From NCBI RefSeq assembly GCF_003075395.1, contig NZ_QDFV01000008.1, positions 62,059 through 126,058 on the forward strand: a stretch of 64,000 bases of DNA, written 5' to 3'. Source of the stretch: Microbacterium sp. TPD7012. GTDB lineage: Bacteria; Actinomycetota; Actinomycetes; Actinomycetales; Microbacteriaceae. Below the pieces are notes generated by a model. The model saw nothing but the letters and a program-made list of their open reading frames with translations, had not been told where the DNA came from and searched no databases. A program made the position numbers and the translations under genes. Positions within the stretch are counted from its first letter, which is position 1. Every line of letters begins with the position of its first letter. This document shows, in pieces, positions 50,941 through 57,658 of the stretch.

Positions 50941-50972
50941 TGCGTTCGCGCATCCGCGTGCTCATATGCGCA
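50941..50972 (-). promoter_or_regulatory. Operator candidates of the deoC operon
   Basis: TGCTCATATGCGCA (50959-50972) is a 14-bp near-palindrome (TGC-N-CATATG-N-GCA). TGCGTTCGCGCA (50941-50952) has TGCG/CGCA arms. Their centres are 19 bp apart. TACTCT on the minus strand (50925-50930) is the probable -10, so the sites lie at and upstream of the -35. Confidence 0.55.
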
Positions 50973-51010
50973 GCTGCCCACCCACAGCCTGCACATCCGC
51001 CGGAGACGAC

Positions 51011-51045
51011 GAAGGGGCGCCCGTCGTGGTGACGGACGCCCCTTC
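51011..51045 (-). terminator. Terminator after clpP2
   Basis: Arms GAAGGGGCGCCCGTC (51011-51025) and GACGGACGCCCCTTC (51031-51045) form a 15-bp stem with one mismatch and a five-base loop, 14 bases after the clpP2 stop. Confidence 0.75.
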
Positions 51046-51058
51046 GGAGTCGAGGTTC

Positions 51059-51700
51059 TCAGGCGCGCTTGCGCGTGGTGAGGACCTGGTCGACGATGCC
51101 GTACTCGAGGGCCTGCGTCGCCGAGAGGATGTTGTCGCGATCGATGTCGCGGTTCACCTGCTCGACGGGCTTGCCCGTGTGCGCGGCCATGGTCTCCTCG
51201 AGCCAGGTGCGCATGCGGAGGATCTCCGCCGCCTGGATCTCGATGTCGGATGCCTGGCCCTGACCGGCCTCGCCCATCGCGGGCTGGTGGATCAGCACAC
51301 GGGCGTTCGGGAGCGCGAGGCGCTTGCCCGGCGCGCCGGCGGCGAGCAGCACGGCCGCGGCGGAAGCCGCCTGTCCGAGCACGACGGTCTGGATCTGCGG
51401 CGCGACGTACTGCATCGTGTCGTAGATCGCCGTCATGGCCGTGAAGGAGCCACCGGGCGAGTTGATGTACATCGTGATGTCGCGCTCGGCATCCTGGCTC
51501 TCCAGGACGAGCAGCTGCGCCATCACATCGTCGGCGGACGCGTCGTCGACCTGCACGCCCAGGAAGATCACGCGATCTTCGAAGAGCTTGTTGTACGGGT
51601 CCTGGCGCTTGAAGCCGTAGGCCGTGCGCTCCTCGAACTGCGGGAGCACGTAGCGGCTGGACGGCAGGTTGCCTGCGGATTGGAAAGTGGGGGTGTACAT
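51059..51700 (-). CDS. clpP2: ATP-dependent Clp protease proteolytic subunit ClpP2
   Basis: A 213-aa serine protease subunit. The catalytic Ser113 is in LGQAASAAAVLL, His138 in VLIHQPAMGE, and the Asp follows about 50 residues later in RDIDRDNIL. It has a longer N-terminus than ClpP1 (YVLPQFEERTAYGFKRQDPYNKL), as in other actinobacterial ClpP2. It should assemble with ClpP1 into the mixed 14-mer that ClpX and ClpC dock on. It lies 20 bases downstream of clpP1. Confidence 0.96.
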   Translation of the reverse strand: MYTPTFQSAGNLPSSRYVLPQFEERTAYGFKRQDPYNKLFEDRVIFLGVQVDDASADDVMAQLLVLESQDAERDITMYINSPGGSFTAMTAIYDTMQYVAPQIQTVVLGQAASAAAVLLAAGAPGKRLALPNARVLIHQPAMGEAGQGQASDIEIQAAEILRMRTWLEETMAAHTGKPVEQVNRDIDRDNILSATQALEYGIVDQVLTTRKRA

Positions 51701-51720
51701 GGTGTCCTCTCGAATCCGGA

Positions 51721-52317
51721 TTACTCTGCGTCGTCCGCGGTGCCGCCGCCGCCGGTCACATCGCTGGCGTGCTCGCGGATGTGGTCGACGAAGCCGTACT
51801 CGAGGGCCTCCTCGGCGGTGAACCAGCGGTCGCGGTCACCGTCGGCGTTGATCTGCTCGACCGACTTGCCGGTCTGTCCCGCCGTGATCTCCGCGAGGCG
51901 CTTCTTCATCGAGAGGATGAGCTGCGCCTGGGTCTGGATGTCACTCGACGTGCCGCCGAACCCGCCGTGGGGCTGGTGCAGCAGGACCCGCGCATTGGGG
52001 GTGATGTAGCGCTTGCCCTTGGTGCCGCTCGTCAGCAGGAGCTGACCCATCGACGCGGCCATGCCGATGCCGACAGTGACGATGTCGTTCGGCACGAACT
52101 GCATGGTGTCGTAGATCGCCATGCCCGCGGTGATCGAGCCACCGGGCGAGTTGATGTAGAGGTAGATGTCCTTCTCTGAGTCTTCCGCGGCGAGAAGAAG
52201 GATCTTCGCGCAGATCTCGTTGGCGTTCTGGTCACGCACCTCTGAACCAAGCCAGATGATGCGATCCTTCAGCAGCCTGTCGAAGACGCTCGTCGCGACA
52301 AGGGGTTCTGCAGCCAT
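51721..52317 (-). CDS. clpP1: ATP-dependent Clp protease proteolytic subunit ClpP1
   Basis: A 198-aa serine protease subunit. Catalytic Ser89 is in GIGMAASMGQLLL, His114 in VLLHQPHGGFGG, and the Asp in the DGDRDRWFTAEEALEYG region. The start MAAEPLVATSVFDRLL and length match actinobacterial ClpP1. An AGGAG ribosome site precedes the ATG. The promoter region has a -10 TAGATT and a possible ClgR box, suggesting stress induction of clpP1-clpP2. Confidence 0.96.
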   Translation of the reverse strand: MAAEPLVATSVFDRLLKDRIIWLGSEVRDQNANEICAKILLLAAEDSEKDIYLYINSPGGSITAGMAIYDTMQFVPNDIVTVGIGMAASMGQLLLTSGTKGKRYITPNARVLLHQPHGGFGGTSSDIQTQAQLILSMKKRLAEITAGQTGKSVEQINADGDRDRWFTAEEALEYGFVDHIREHASDVTGGGGTADDAE

Positions 52318-52347
52318 TTCAGCTCCTGTTTCCGTGTTCGTGCTTCG

Positions 52348-52396
52348 AATCTACCGGCGTCGGCGCGGCACCCAGGCCGTGTTCGCCGTCGGCATA
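52348..52396 (-). promoter_or_regulatory. clpP1 promoter with ClgR-like box
   Basis: TAGATT (52348-52353, minus strand) is the probable -10. Just upstream of the -35 position, minus-strand sequence around 52379-52396 reads ATATGC-CGACG-GCGAAC: the right half GCGAAC is perfect for a ClgR site and the left half is degenerate. Site placement suits an activator. It overlaps the end of the upstream TPR gene's intergenic flank. Confidence 0.4.
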
Positions 52397-52891
52397 TCAG
52401 GTGTCGGATTCCGCGATCTCCCGCGCGTAGGCGGTCATCGAGCGGTGGTAGCGCGGGAGGTGCGGCACCAGCGCGAGAAGCGCGACCGAGAGGCCCTGCG
52501 CGGGCCGGCCGGCGCTGGCGAGGATGAGGGCGTGAACCGCAGCGACCGCGTCGCGGTACGGACCGTCGGCCGACAGCTCCTCCTCCGCGCGGATCACGGC
52601 GAGGGCGTCGTCGAACGCACCCAGGTTCCGCAGCGAGCTGGCGAGCTGGATCACGCACTGCGGACGGTGCTCCTCGTCGAGGCCGAGCTCGAGGGCGCGT
52701 CGGTACAGGACGACGGCGTCGGCCGGGCGGCCCGCCGAATCCCGAGCTCCGGCCCGCTCGAACTCCGCACGCGCGTCATCCGTTCCGCGCTCCGCCGCGA
52801 GGGCGTCGATCCGCGCGATCGTGTCGTCGCCGACCTCTTCGCCGCTGGCATCCGCCCAGACGTCGTCGATCCGCTCGTTCCAGCTCTTCAT
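52397..52891 (-). CDS. TPR-like helical repeat protein (164 aa)
   Basis: A cytoplasmic protein made of paired helices of the tetratricopeptide type, e.g. RAEFERAGARDSAGRPADAV followed by VLYRRALELGLDEEHRPQCV, then IQLASSLRNLGAFDDALAVI and a last unit around ILASAGRPAQGLSVALLALV. The A-x-G-R/F-x-x-A-L spacing is typical. The ATG at 52891 with GGAGAGG upstream is chosen over a longer start lying in the tig terminator. Relatives appear near the clp or tig locus in related genomes as far as I recall; the partner protein is not known. Confidence 0.8.
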   Translation of the reverse strand: MKSWNERIDDVWADASGEEVGDDTIARIDALAAERGTDDARAEFERAGARDSAGRPADAVVLYRRALELGLDEEHRPQCVIQLASSLRNLGAFDDALAVIRAEEELSADGPYRDAVAAVHALILASAGRPAQGLSVALLALVPHLPRYHRSMTAYAREIAESDT

Positions 52892-52914
52892 GCTCGCCTC
52901 TCCCTGTGATGCGA

Positions 52915-52946
52915 AAGAGGGCGGATGCCGCAGCATCCGCCCTCTT
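52915..52946 (-). terminator. Terminator of tig
   Basis: Perfect 14-bp arms, AAGAGGGCGGATGC (52915-52928) and GCATCCGCCCTCTT (52933-52946), with a four-base loop, 18 bases after the tig stop. Confidence 0.85.
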
Positions 52947-52963
52947 CTGTGGATCGTGTCCGA

Positions 52964-54433
52964 TCACTCGGCCTTGTCGGCCGCCTTCTTGGCCGGAGCC
53001 TTCTTGGCGGCAGGCTTCTTCGCGGCGGGCTTCTCCGCAGCCTCGGCGTCGTCGGCCTTCTTCGCCGGAGCCTTCTTGGCAGCAGGCTTCTTCGCAGGAG
53101 CCTTCTTCGCGGGCTTCTCCTCCGCCGGAGCCTCGTCAGCCGCTTCAGCCTCGTCGTCGGTGACGATGAAGTCAGACAGGTCGACGGGCTTGCCGTTGGT
53201 GTCGACGACCTTCACCTTGCCGAGCGCGATCGCGAGGGCCTTGTTGCGGGCGACCTCGCCGACGAGCGCGGGCAGCTGGTTCGACGACTGCAGCGCCTCG
53301 ACGAACTCCTGCGGCGCCATGCCGTACTGCGAAGCGGACTGGATGAGGTACTGGCTCAGCTCCTCCTGCGAGACCTGCACGTCGGCCTGCTCGGCGATCG
53401 TGTCGAGCAGCACCTGCGTGCGGAACTGCTTCTCGCTCGCCTCGGTGACCTCGGCCCGGTGCACGTCGTCCTCGAGGCGGTTCTCGCCCTCGAGGTGGTT
53501 GTGCACCTCGTCCTCGATGAGCTGCGGCGGCACGGGGATGTCGATCTGCTCGAGCAGCGTCTCGACGAGCTTGTCGCGTGCGGCGGATCCCTGCGTGAAG
53601 ACGCCCTGCTGCGCGACGCGCTCGGCGAGGCTCGCGCGGAGCTCGGCGATCGTGTCGAACTCGCTCGCGATCTGCGCGAAGTCGTCGTCGGCCTCGGGGA
53701 GCTCGCGCTCCTTGACGGCCTTGACCGTCACGGAGACCTCGGCCTCGGAACCGGCGTGGTCGCCGCCGACGAGAGCGGAGCGGAACGTGGTGTCCTCGCC
53801 TGCCGTGAGCGACTCGATCGCGTCGTCGATGCCCTCGAGCAGCTCGCCGGAGCCGATCTCGTACGAGACGCCCTCGGCGCGGTCGATCTCGGCGCCGTCG
53901 ATCGTGGCGACGAGGTCGAGGTCGACGAAGTCGCCCTTGGCGGCCGGACGGTCGACCGGGACGAGCGTGCCGAAGCGCGCGCGCATGTTCTCGAGCTCGG
54001 CGTCGAGTGCGGCCTCATCGGCCTCGACGGCGTCGACGGTCACGGTGATGCCCTCGTAGGAGGGGATCTCGATGTCGGGACGGACGTCCACCTCGACGTC
54101 GACGAGCAGGTCGCCGGAGAAGTCCTTCTCGTTCGGCCACTGCGTGATGTCCGCCGCCGGGCGTCCGACGACGCGCAGCTTGTGCTCGGCGCTCGCCTCG
54201 CGGAAGAACTTGTCGAGGCCCTCGTTGACGGCGTGCTCGATGACCGCGCCGCGACCGATGCGCTGGTCGATGATCGGGGCGGGCACCTTGCCCTTGCGGA
54301 AGCCGGGGATCTGGACGTCCTGAGCGATGTGCTCGTAGGCGTGAGCGATGCTCGGCTTGAGGTCGTCCGGGGTGACCGTGATGCTGAGCTTGACCCGGGT
54401 CGGGGTCAGCTTCTCGACGGTGCTGTTCGCCAT
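52964..54433 (-). CDS. tig: Trigger factor with lysine/alanine-rich C-terminal tail
   Basis: A 489-aa ribosome-bound chaperone. The ribosome-binding motif GFRKGKVP is at about 44-51, followed by the FKBP-type PPIase domain (about 150-240) and the helical C-domain (GMAPQEFVEALQ). After about residue 425 comes an acidic stretch and then a tail of about 50 residues built from KKAPAKK/KPAAKK repeats, similar in composition to histone H1-like proteins. The tail is far more basic than in classical trigger factors and might bind rRNA or DNA; this is inference. The ATG at 54433 has AAGGAG upstream. Confidence 0.95.
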   Translation of the reverse strand: MANSTVEKLTPTRVKLSITVTPDDLKPSIAHAYEHIAQDVQIPGFRKGKVPAPIIDQRIGRGAVIEHAVNEGLDKFFREASAEHKLRVVGRPAADITQWPNEKDFSGDLLVDVEVDVRPDIEIPSYEGITVTVDAVEADEAALDAELENMRARFGTLVPVDRPAAKGDFVDLDLVATIDGAEIDRAEGVSYEIGSGELLEGIDDAIESLTAGEDTTFRSALVGGDHAGSEAEVSVTVKAVKERELPEADDDFAQIASEFDTIAELRASLAERVAQQGVFTQGSAARDKLVETLLEQIDIPVPPQLIEDEVHNHLEGENRLEDDVHRAEVTEASEKQFRTQVLLDTIAEQADVQVSQEELSQYLIQSASQYGMAPQEFVEALQSSNQLPALVGEVARNKALAIALGKVKVVDTNGKPVDLSDFIVTDDEAEAADEAPAEEKPAKKAPAKKPAAKKAPAKKADDAEAAEKPAAKKPAAKKAPAKKAADKAE

Positions 54434-54495
54434 GCTGGTGTGTTCTCCTTGTTGTCTCCGCGAGTGAACGCGGCTGTCAGGCTGAAGATGCCGTG

Positions 54496-54569
54496 TCGGG
54501 GCGACAGGAGTTGAACCTGCGACCTCCCGCTCCCAAAGCGGGCGCTCTACCAAGCTGAGCTACGCCCCG
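54496..54569 (-). tRNA. tRNA-Pro (anticodon TGG)
   Basis: A 74-nt cloverleaf on the minus strand. The acceptor arm CGGGGCG pairs with CGCCCCG, the anticodon stem CCCGC/GCGGG encloses TTTGGGA, so the anticodon is TGG (reads CCA, and by wobble other Pro codons). The T arm has GGTTCAACTCC and the discriminator is A. No CCA is encoded. It lies about 60 bases upstream of tig in the same direction; TAGACT at 54600-54605 (minus) is a possible -10. Confidence 0.96.
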
Positions 54570-54633
54570 GGGAATCCGCGCGCAGATTCAGCCCCATCGA
54601 GTCTAACGGACGGGAGCACCCCTCACGGTCCGG

Positions 54634-54639
54634 TATGAT
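54634..54639 (+). promoter_or_regulatory. Possible -10 of tRNA-Gly
   Basis: TATGAT is a good -10 hexamer, 70 bases before the mature tRNA. Repeat copy C would lie in the 5' precursor. No clear -35. Confidence 0.4.
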
Positions 54640-54679
54640 CGATCACGCCGGAGTTGCGATTCCGGTCCGATCCCCGGGT

Positions 54680-54698
54680 CACTGAGCCTGTCGAAGTG
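54680..54698 (-). repeat. Dispersed 19-nt hairpin repeat, copy C (upstream of tRNA-Gly)
   Basis: Minus strand: CACT-TCGACAGGCTC-AGTG. The paired second/penultimate bases are A-T here, against C-G in copy A and G-C in copy B. All three copies read in the same direction. Confidence 0.75.
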
Positions 54699-54709
54699 CA
54701 CCGGGATTC

Positions 54710-54780
54710 GGGGCTGTAGCTTAGTGGTAAAGCCTTAGTCTTCCAAACTAATGATGCGGGTTCGATTCCCGTCAGCCCCT
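54710..54780 (+). tRNA. tRNA-Gly (anticodon TCC)
   Basis: A 71-nt cloverleaf. Acceptor arm GGGGCTG/CAGCCCC, anticodon stem TTAGT/ACTAA with loop CTTCCAA, hence anticodon TCC reading GGA. The T arm is GCGGGTTCGATTCCCGT. The discriminator is T and CCA is not encoded. A strong terminator follows nine bases later. Confidence 0.96.
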
Positions 54781-54788
54781 CGCTTCCA

Positions 54789-54818
54789 GAAGGCCCCCAC
54801 CGCACGGTGGGGGCCTTC
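54789..54818 (+). terminator. Terminator after tRNA-Gly
   Basis: Arms GAAGGCCCCCACCG (54789-54802) and CGGTGGGGGCCTTC (54805-54818) form a perfect 14-bp stem. Confidence 0.85.
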
Positions 54819-54882
54819 TCGCATACCCTGGCAGTGCCGCTGCATGCAGCTCCGAACGTGAGGCTGATCGAATGAGGACGAC

Positions 54883-56112
54883 GTGACCGCTCTCCCCCCG
54901 TATCGCGCGGATGCGCCGGCATCCGCGCCCCTGGGCGGGCACGAGCTGTCCGCACGCTTCACGGGCGGCGCCTCGACCGCTCCCCCGCGGAAGCCGAAGC
55001 GCAAGCGCACGGGCCTCGTCCTCGGCCTGATCGGCGGTGCGGCCGTCATCGCCGCGATCGCGATCACCCAGGTCTCGGCCAGCATGGGCTACGACACCGC
55101 CGCGGAGAGCCATGCGGATGCCGTGGCCTCGGCGAACAGCGAGAAGACGCAGCTCCGTGCCGAGGCCGCCGACCTCCAGGCCCTCGCGGATTCCGCGGGA
55201 CTGATCGTCGCCGGCGAGAACGAGGCCATCGTCGCCCCGGCGGAGACCGAAGCGGCCCTCGCCGGTGCGGTCGCCGAAGCCGAGAGCGCCGCAGCGGAGG
55301 CCGACCAGCTGATCGCCACCGAGGTCCCCGTCGCGGGAGAGAAGCCCGTGTGGTTCTGGGAGCTGTTCGGCGCCACCACGAAGCTCGAGGAGAAGCGCGA
55401 CGAGGCCGCAGATCTCGCCGACGAGCTCCTCGCCGAAGCTGCCGACGTGCTCACCGCCTCCGATGCGGTCACCGAGAGCGGCGTCGCGCTCCTGACCTCT
55501 GCGGGCGAAGCGGCCGTCGCCTTCGAGGCCGCCCACATCTCCGCCCGGAACGATGCGGTGATCGAGTTGCGGGACGCCGCAGCCGCGGCGATCGCCACGA
55601 CCACGATCGACGACGCGGCCGTGAACGCGTACGCGAGCCTCCAGAGTGCCGCGGCGCAGGTCGTCGCGACCGAGAACGAGGAGCTGGCCGAGAAGTCCGG
55701 CCCGCTGATGGACGCCCGGCTCGAGATCGAGGCGTTCGCCCGCGCGCTCGCCCCCGGCGTGCTGCTGGAATTCGACTGGGCCCCGATCGTCAACGGCGCA
55801 GGATTCAACGGCAGCATGGGCGGATACACCACCTGGTGGTGGGACGAGCCCGGCCGATCCGTCATCCAGCTGTCCGACTCCGTCGCCGAGCAGTGGCCGG
55901 CGGATCGCAGCAGGGCGCTCGTCGCGCACGAGGTCGGTCACGCGATCAGCGTCAAGTGCGAGGACATGTACGACTCGTCGACGCAGGACAGCATCGAGAA
56001 GTGGGCGACCGCCTGGGCCATCAGCATGGGCTACACCGACGACGCCAACGGAGTGTGGGCCTACGGCTACCCGCCGCAGAGCTACATCGATGCCGCAGCG
56101 GGGTGCCGCTGA
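54883..56112 (+). CDS. Membrane-anchored Ala-rich protein with C-terminal HEVGH metalloprotease motif
   Basis: A 409-aa protein I cannot place in a named family. It has a short Pro/Arg-rich cytoplasmic N-terminus with a basic cluster (KPKRKRT, 38-43), one membrane helix (about 44-62), then an extracellular Ala/Glu-rich helical region (about 75-295) likely to form coiled coils or a helical stalk. The globular C-terminal domain (about 300-409) contains VAHEVGHAIS with HEVGH at 349-353, the zinc-peptidase signature; a possible third ligand is Glu374 in SIEKWATAWA. It has Cys in KCEDMYD and a final AGCR, perhaps forming a disulfide. The GTG at 54883 has GAGGA upstream. It stands alone between two terminators. 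Confidence 0.78.
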   Translation: MTALPPYRADAPASAPLGGHELSARFTGGASTAPPRKPKRKRTGLVLGLIGGAAVIAAIAITQVSASMGYDTAAESHADAVASANSEKTQLRAEAADLQALADSAGLIVAGENEAIVAPAETEAALAGAVAEAESAAAEADQLIATEVPVAGEKPVWFWELFGATTKLEEKRDEAADLADELLAEAADVLTASDAVTESGVALLTSAGEAAVAFEAAHISARNDAVIELRDAAAAAIATTTIDDAAVNAYASLQSAAAQVVATENEELAEKSGPLMDARLEIEAFARALAPGVLLEFDWAPIVNGAGFNGSMGGYTTWWWDEPGRSVIQLSDSVAEQWPADRSRALVAHEVGHAISVKCEDMYDSSTQDSIEKWATAWAISMGYTDDANGVWAYGYPPQSYIDAAAGCR

Positions 56113-56130
56113 ACGGCCGCCGCTGAGACC

Positions 56131-56166
56131 GAAGAAGCCGCCGCGATCACTCGCGGCGGCTTCTTC
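56131..56166. terminator. Bidirectional terminator between the HEVGH gene and rbpA
   Basis: Perfect 16-bp arms, GAAGAAGCCGCCGCGA (56131-56146) and its complement (56151-56166), with loop TCAC. Flanking A and T bases allow use in both directions by these convergent genes. Confidence 0.88.
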
Positions 56167-56183
56167 ATCGTCAGATCAGGAGA

Positions 56184-56537
56184 TCACTGGCCCCGACGCT
56201 CGCGCAGCTGCGTGAGCGCATCCTCGAGGAGCTGGACCGCTTCCTCGTCGGTGCGGCGCTCCTTCACGTAGGCGAGGTGCGTCTTGTACGGCTCGGCCTT
56301 CGCGAGGGCAGGAGGATTCTCCTTGTCGCGTCCGGCCGGCAGGCCCGACTGCGGGTGATCGATCGTCTCCGGAATCTCCTCTTCGGGGAGACCCGCGGCG
56401 AAGTAGCGGACCGTCTCGTTGCCGAGTCCGTCCCAGTACGACACCGCGATGCGGTCGGCATGGTAGCCGTGGTCCTGCTCCCCCATCGGGCCGGAGCCGA
56501 CGCGGGTGCCGCGGATCGCGTTTCCACCGGTAGCCAT
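56184..56537 (-). CDS. rbpA: RNA polymerase-binding protein RbpA
   Basis: A 117-aa actinobacterial transcription factor that binds the principal sigma factor and stabilises the open complex. The N-terminal tail and core start with NAIRGTRVGSGPMGEQDHGY, followed by RIAVSYWDGLGNETVRYFAA, the basic linker and the C-terminal sigma-interaction helix (RTDEEAVQLLEDALTQLRERR). The ATG shares one base with the secG stop. RbpA typically supports promoters with weak -35 boxes, which matches the many promoters here with a clear -10 but no obvious -35. Confidence 0.93.
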   Translation of the reverse strand: MATGGNAIRGTRVGSGPMGEQDHGYHADRIAVSYWDGLGNETVRYFAAGLPEEEIPETIDHPQSGLPAGRDKENPPALAKAEPYKTHLAYVKERRTDEEAVQLLEDALTQLRERRGQ

Positions 56538-56785
56538 CAGATCACCTCGAACTTCGTGATGAGTCCGAGCGCGACGATGGCGACGAACCAGGTCAGCGCG
56601 AGGACGACGGTGAAGCGGTTCAGGTTCCGCTCCGCGAGACCGGAAGAGCCGACCGCCGAGGTCATGCCTCCGCCGAACATGTCGGAAAGGCCGCCACCGC
56701 GACCCTTGTGCAAGAGGATGAGGAGGGTCAGCAGGACGCTGGTGATACCCAGCACGACCTGCAGAACGAACTCGAGAATTGCCAC
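56537..56785 (-). CDS. secG: Preprotein translocase subunit SecG
   Basis: An 82-aa subunit of the SecYEG channel with two membrane helices (FVLQVVLGITSVLLTLLILL and LNRFTVVLALTWFVAIVALGL) joined by the conserved loop KGRGGGLSDMFGGG. The length and loop are typical. It follows tpiA after a hairpin and its own -10 box, and is coupled to rbpA. The tpiA-secG order is conserved in many bacteria. Confidence 0.96.
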   Translation of the reverse strand: MAILEFVLQVVLGITSVLLTLLILLHKGRGGGLSDMFGGGMTSAVGSSGLAERNLNRFTVVLALTWFVAIVALGLITKFEVI

Positions 56786-56830
56786 GAGAAAGAGCCTTTC
56801 GCTGGGGCAGGTGCGCCCCCGTAACGGTCA

Positions 56831-56861
56831 AGTATACGGTGCAGCGGGGCCGGAGCCCCGC
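56831..56861 (-). promoter_or_regulatory. tpiA hairpin and secG -10 box
   Basis: GCGGGGC/GCCCCGC arms (56844-56850 and 56855-56861) form a weak terminator-like hairpin just after tpiA. TATACT on the minus strand (56831-56836) is a good -10 for secG-rbpA with a leader of about 40 nt. Confidence 0.5.
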
Positions 56862-56866
56862 CGCAC

Positions 56867-57658
56867 TCACACCCCGACGTGCTTCTCGAAGCGGATGATC
56901 GCGGCGAACTCGTCGACGACGAGGCTCGCGCCGCCGACCAGAGCGCCGTCCACATCGGGCTCCCGCATGAAGCTGGCGATGTTCGCCGACTTCACCGAGC
57001 CGCCGTAGAGGATGCGCGTGCGCGCGGCCGCGTCATCCCCGAGGACCTTCGCGATCACGGTGCGGAGCGCCGCGCAGACGTCCTGCGCCTGCTGCGGCGT
57101 CGCGGCCTGACCGGAGCCGATGGCCCAGACGGGCTCGTACGCGACCACGATGTCGGCCTTCGGCGAGACGCCCTGGAGCGCTGCCTCGAGCTGACCGGCG
57201 GGGACCGCACTGGCGCCGAACTTCTCCAGGTCCTCCGCGGTCTCGCCGACGCAGATGACCGGAACCAGTCCGTGCTTGAGCGATGCCTGCACCTTGGCGG
57301 AGACGACCTCGTCGGACTCGGCGTGGTACTCACGACGCTCCGAGTGGCCGATGATGACGTACTTCGCGTCGAGCTTCGCCAGGAAGGCACCCGAGACCTC
57401 GCCGGTGTAGGCACCGGAGTCGTGCGCCGAGACATCCTGCGCGCCGAGGGCGAACGGGATCTTGTCCGCGTCGATCAGCGTCTGCACACTGCGGATGTCG
57501 GTGAAAGGCGGGAAGACCGCCACCTCGACGGATCCGTCCTCGTGCTTCGCGTCCTTGAGCGTCCAGTGCAGCTTCTGCACGAACGCGACCGCCTGCAGGT
57601 GGTCCAGGTTCATCTTCCAGTTGCCCGCGATCAGCGGGGTACGGGTCGCTATGCCCAT
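56867..57658 (-). CDS. tpiA: Triose-phosphate isomerase
   Basis: A 263-aa TIM-barrel enzyme interconverting dihydroxyacetone phosphate and glyceraldehyde-3-phosphate. The active-site Lys is in AGNWKMN, His in IIGHSERR and Glu in AYEPVWAIG; the phosphate site is LYGGSV. The length is normal. It overlaps the pgk stop by ten bases, so the two are tightly coupled. Confidence 0.98.
   Translation of the reverse strand: MGIATRTPLIAGNWKMNLDHLQAVAFVQKLHWTLKDAKHEDGSVEVAVFPPFTDIRSVQTLIDADKIPFALGAQDVSAHDSGAYTGEVSGAFLAKLDAKYVIIGHSERREYHAESDEVVSAKVQASLKHGLVPVICVGETAEDLEKFGASAVPAGQLEAALQGVSPKADIVVAYEPVWAIGSGQAATPQQAQDVCAALRTVIAKVLGDDAAARTRILYGGSVKSANIASFMREPDVDGALVGGASLVVDEFAAIIRFEKHVGV

Noticed and set aside
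53000..53120. Tandem DNA repeats near the 3' end of tig, considered as an independent repeat element
   Set aside because: They encode the KKAPAKK tail in frame.
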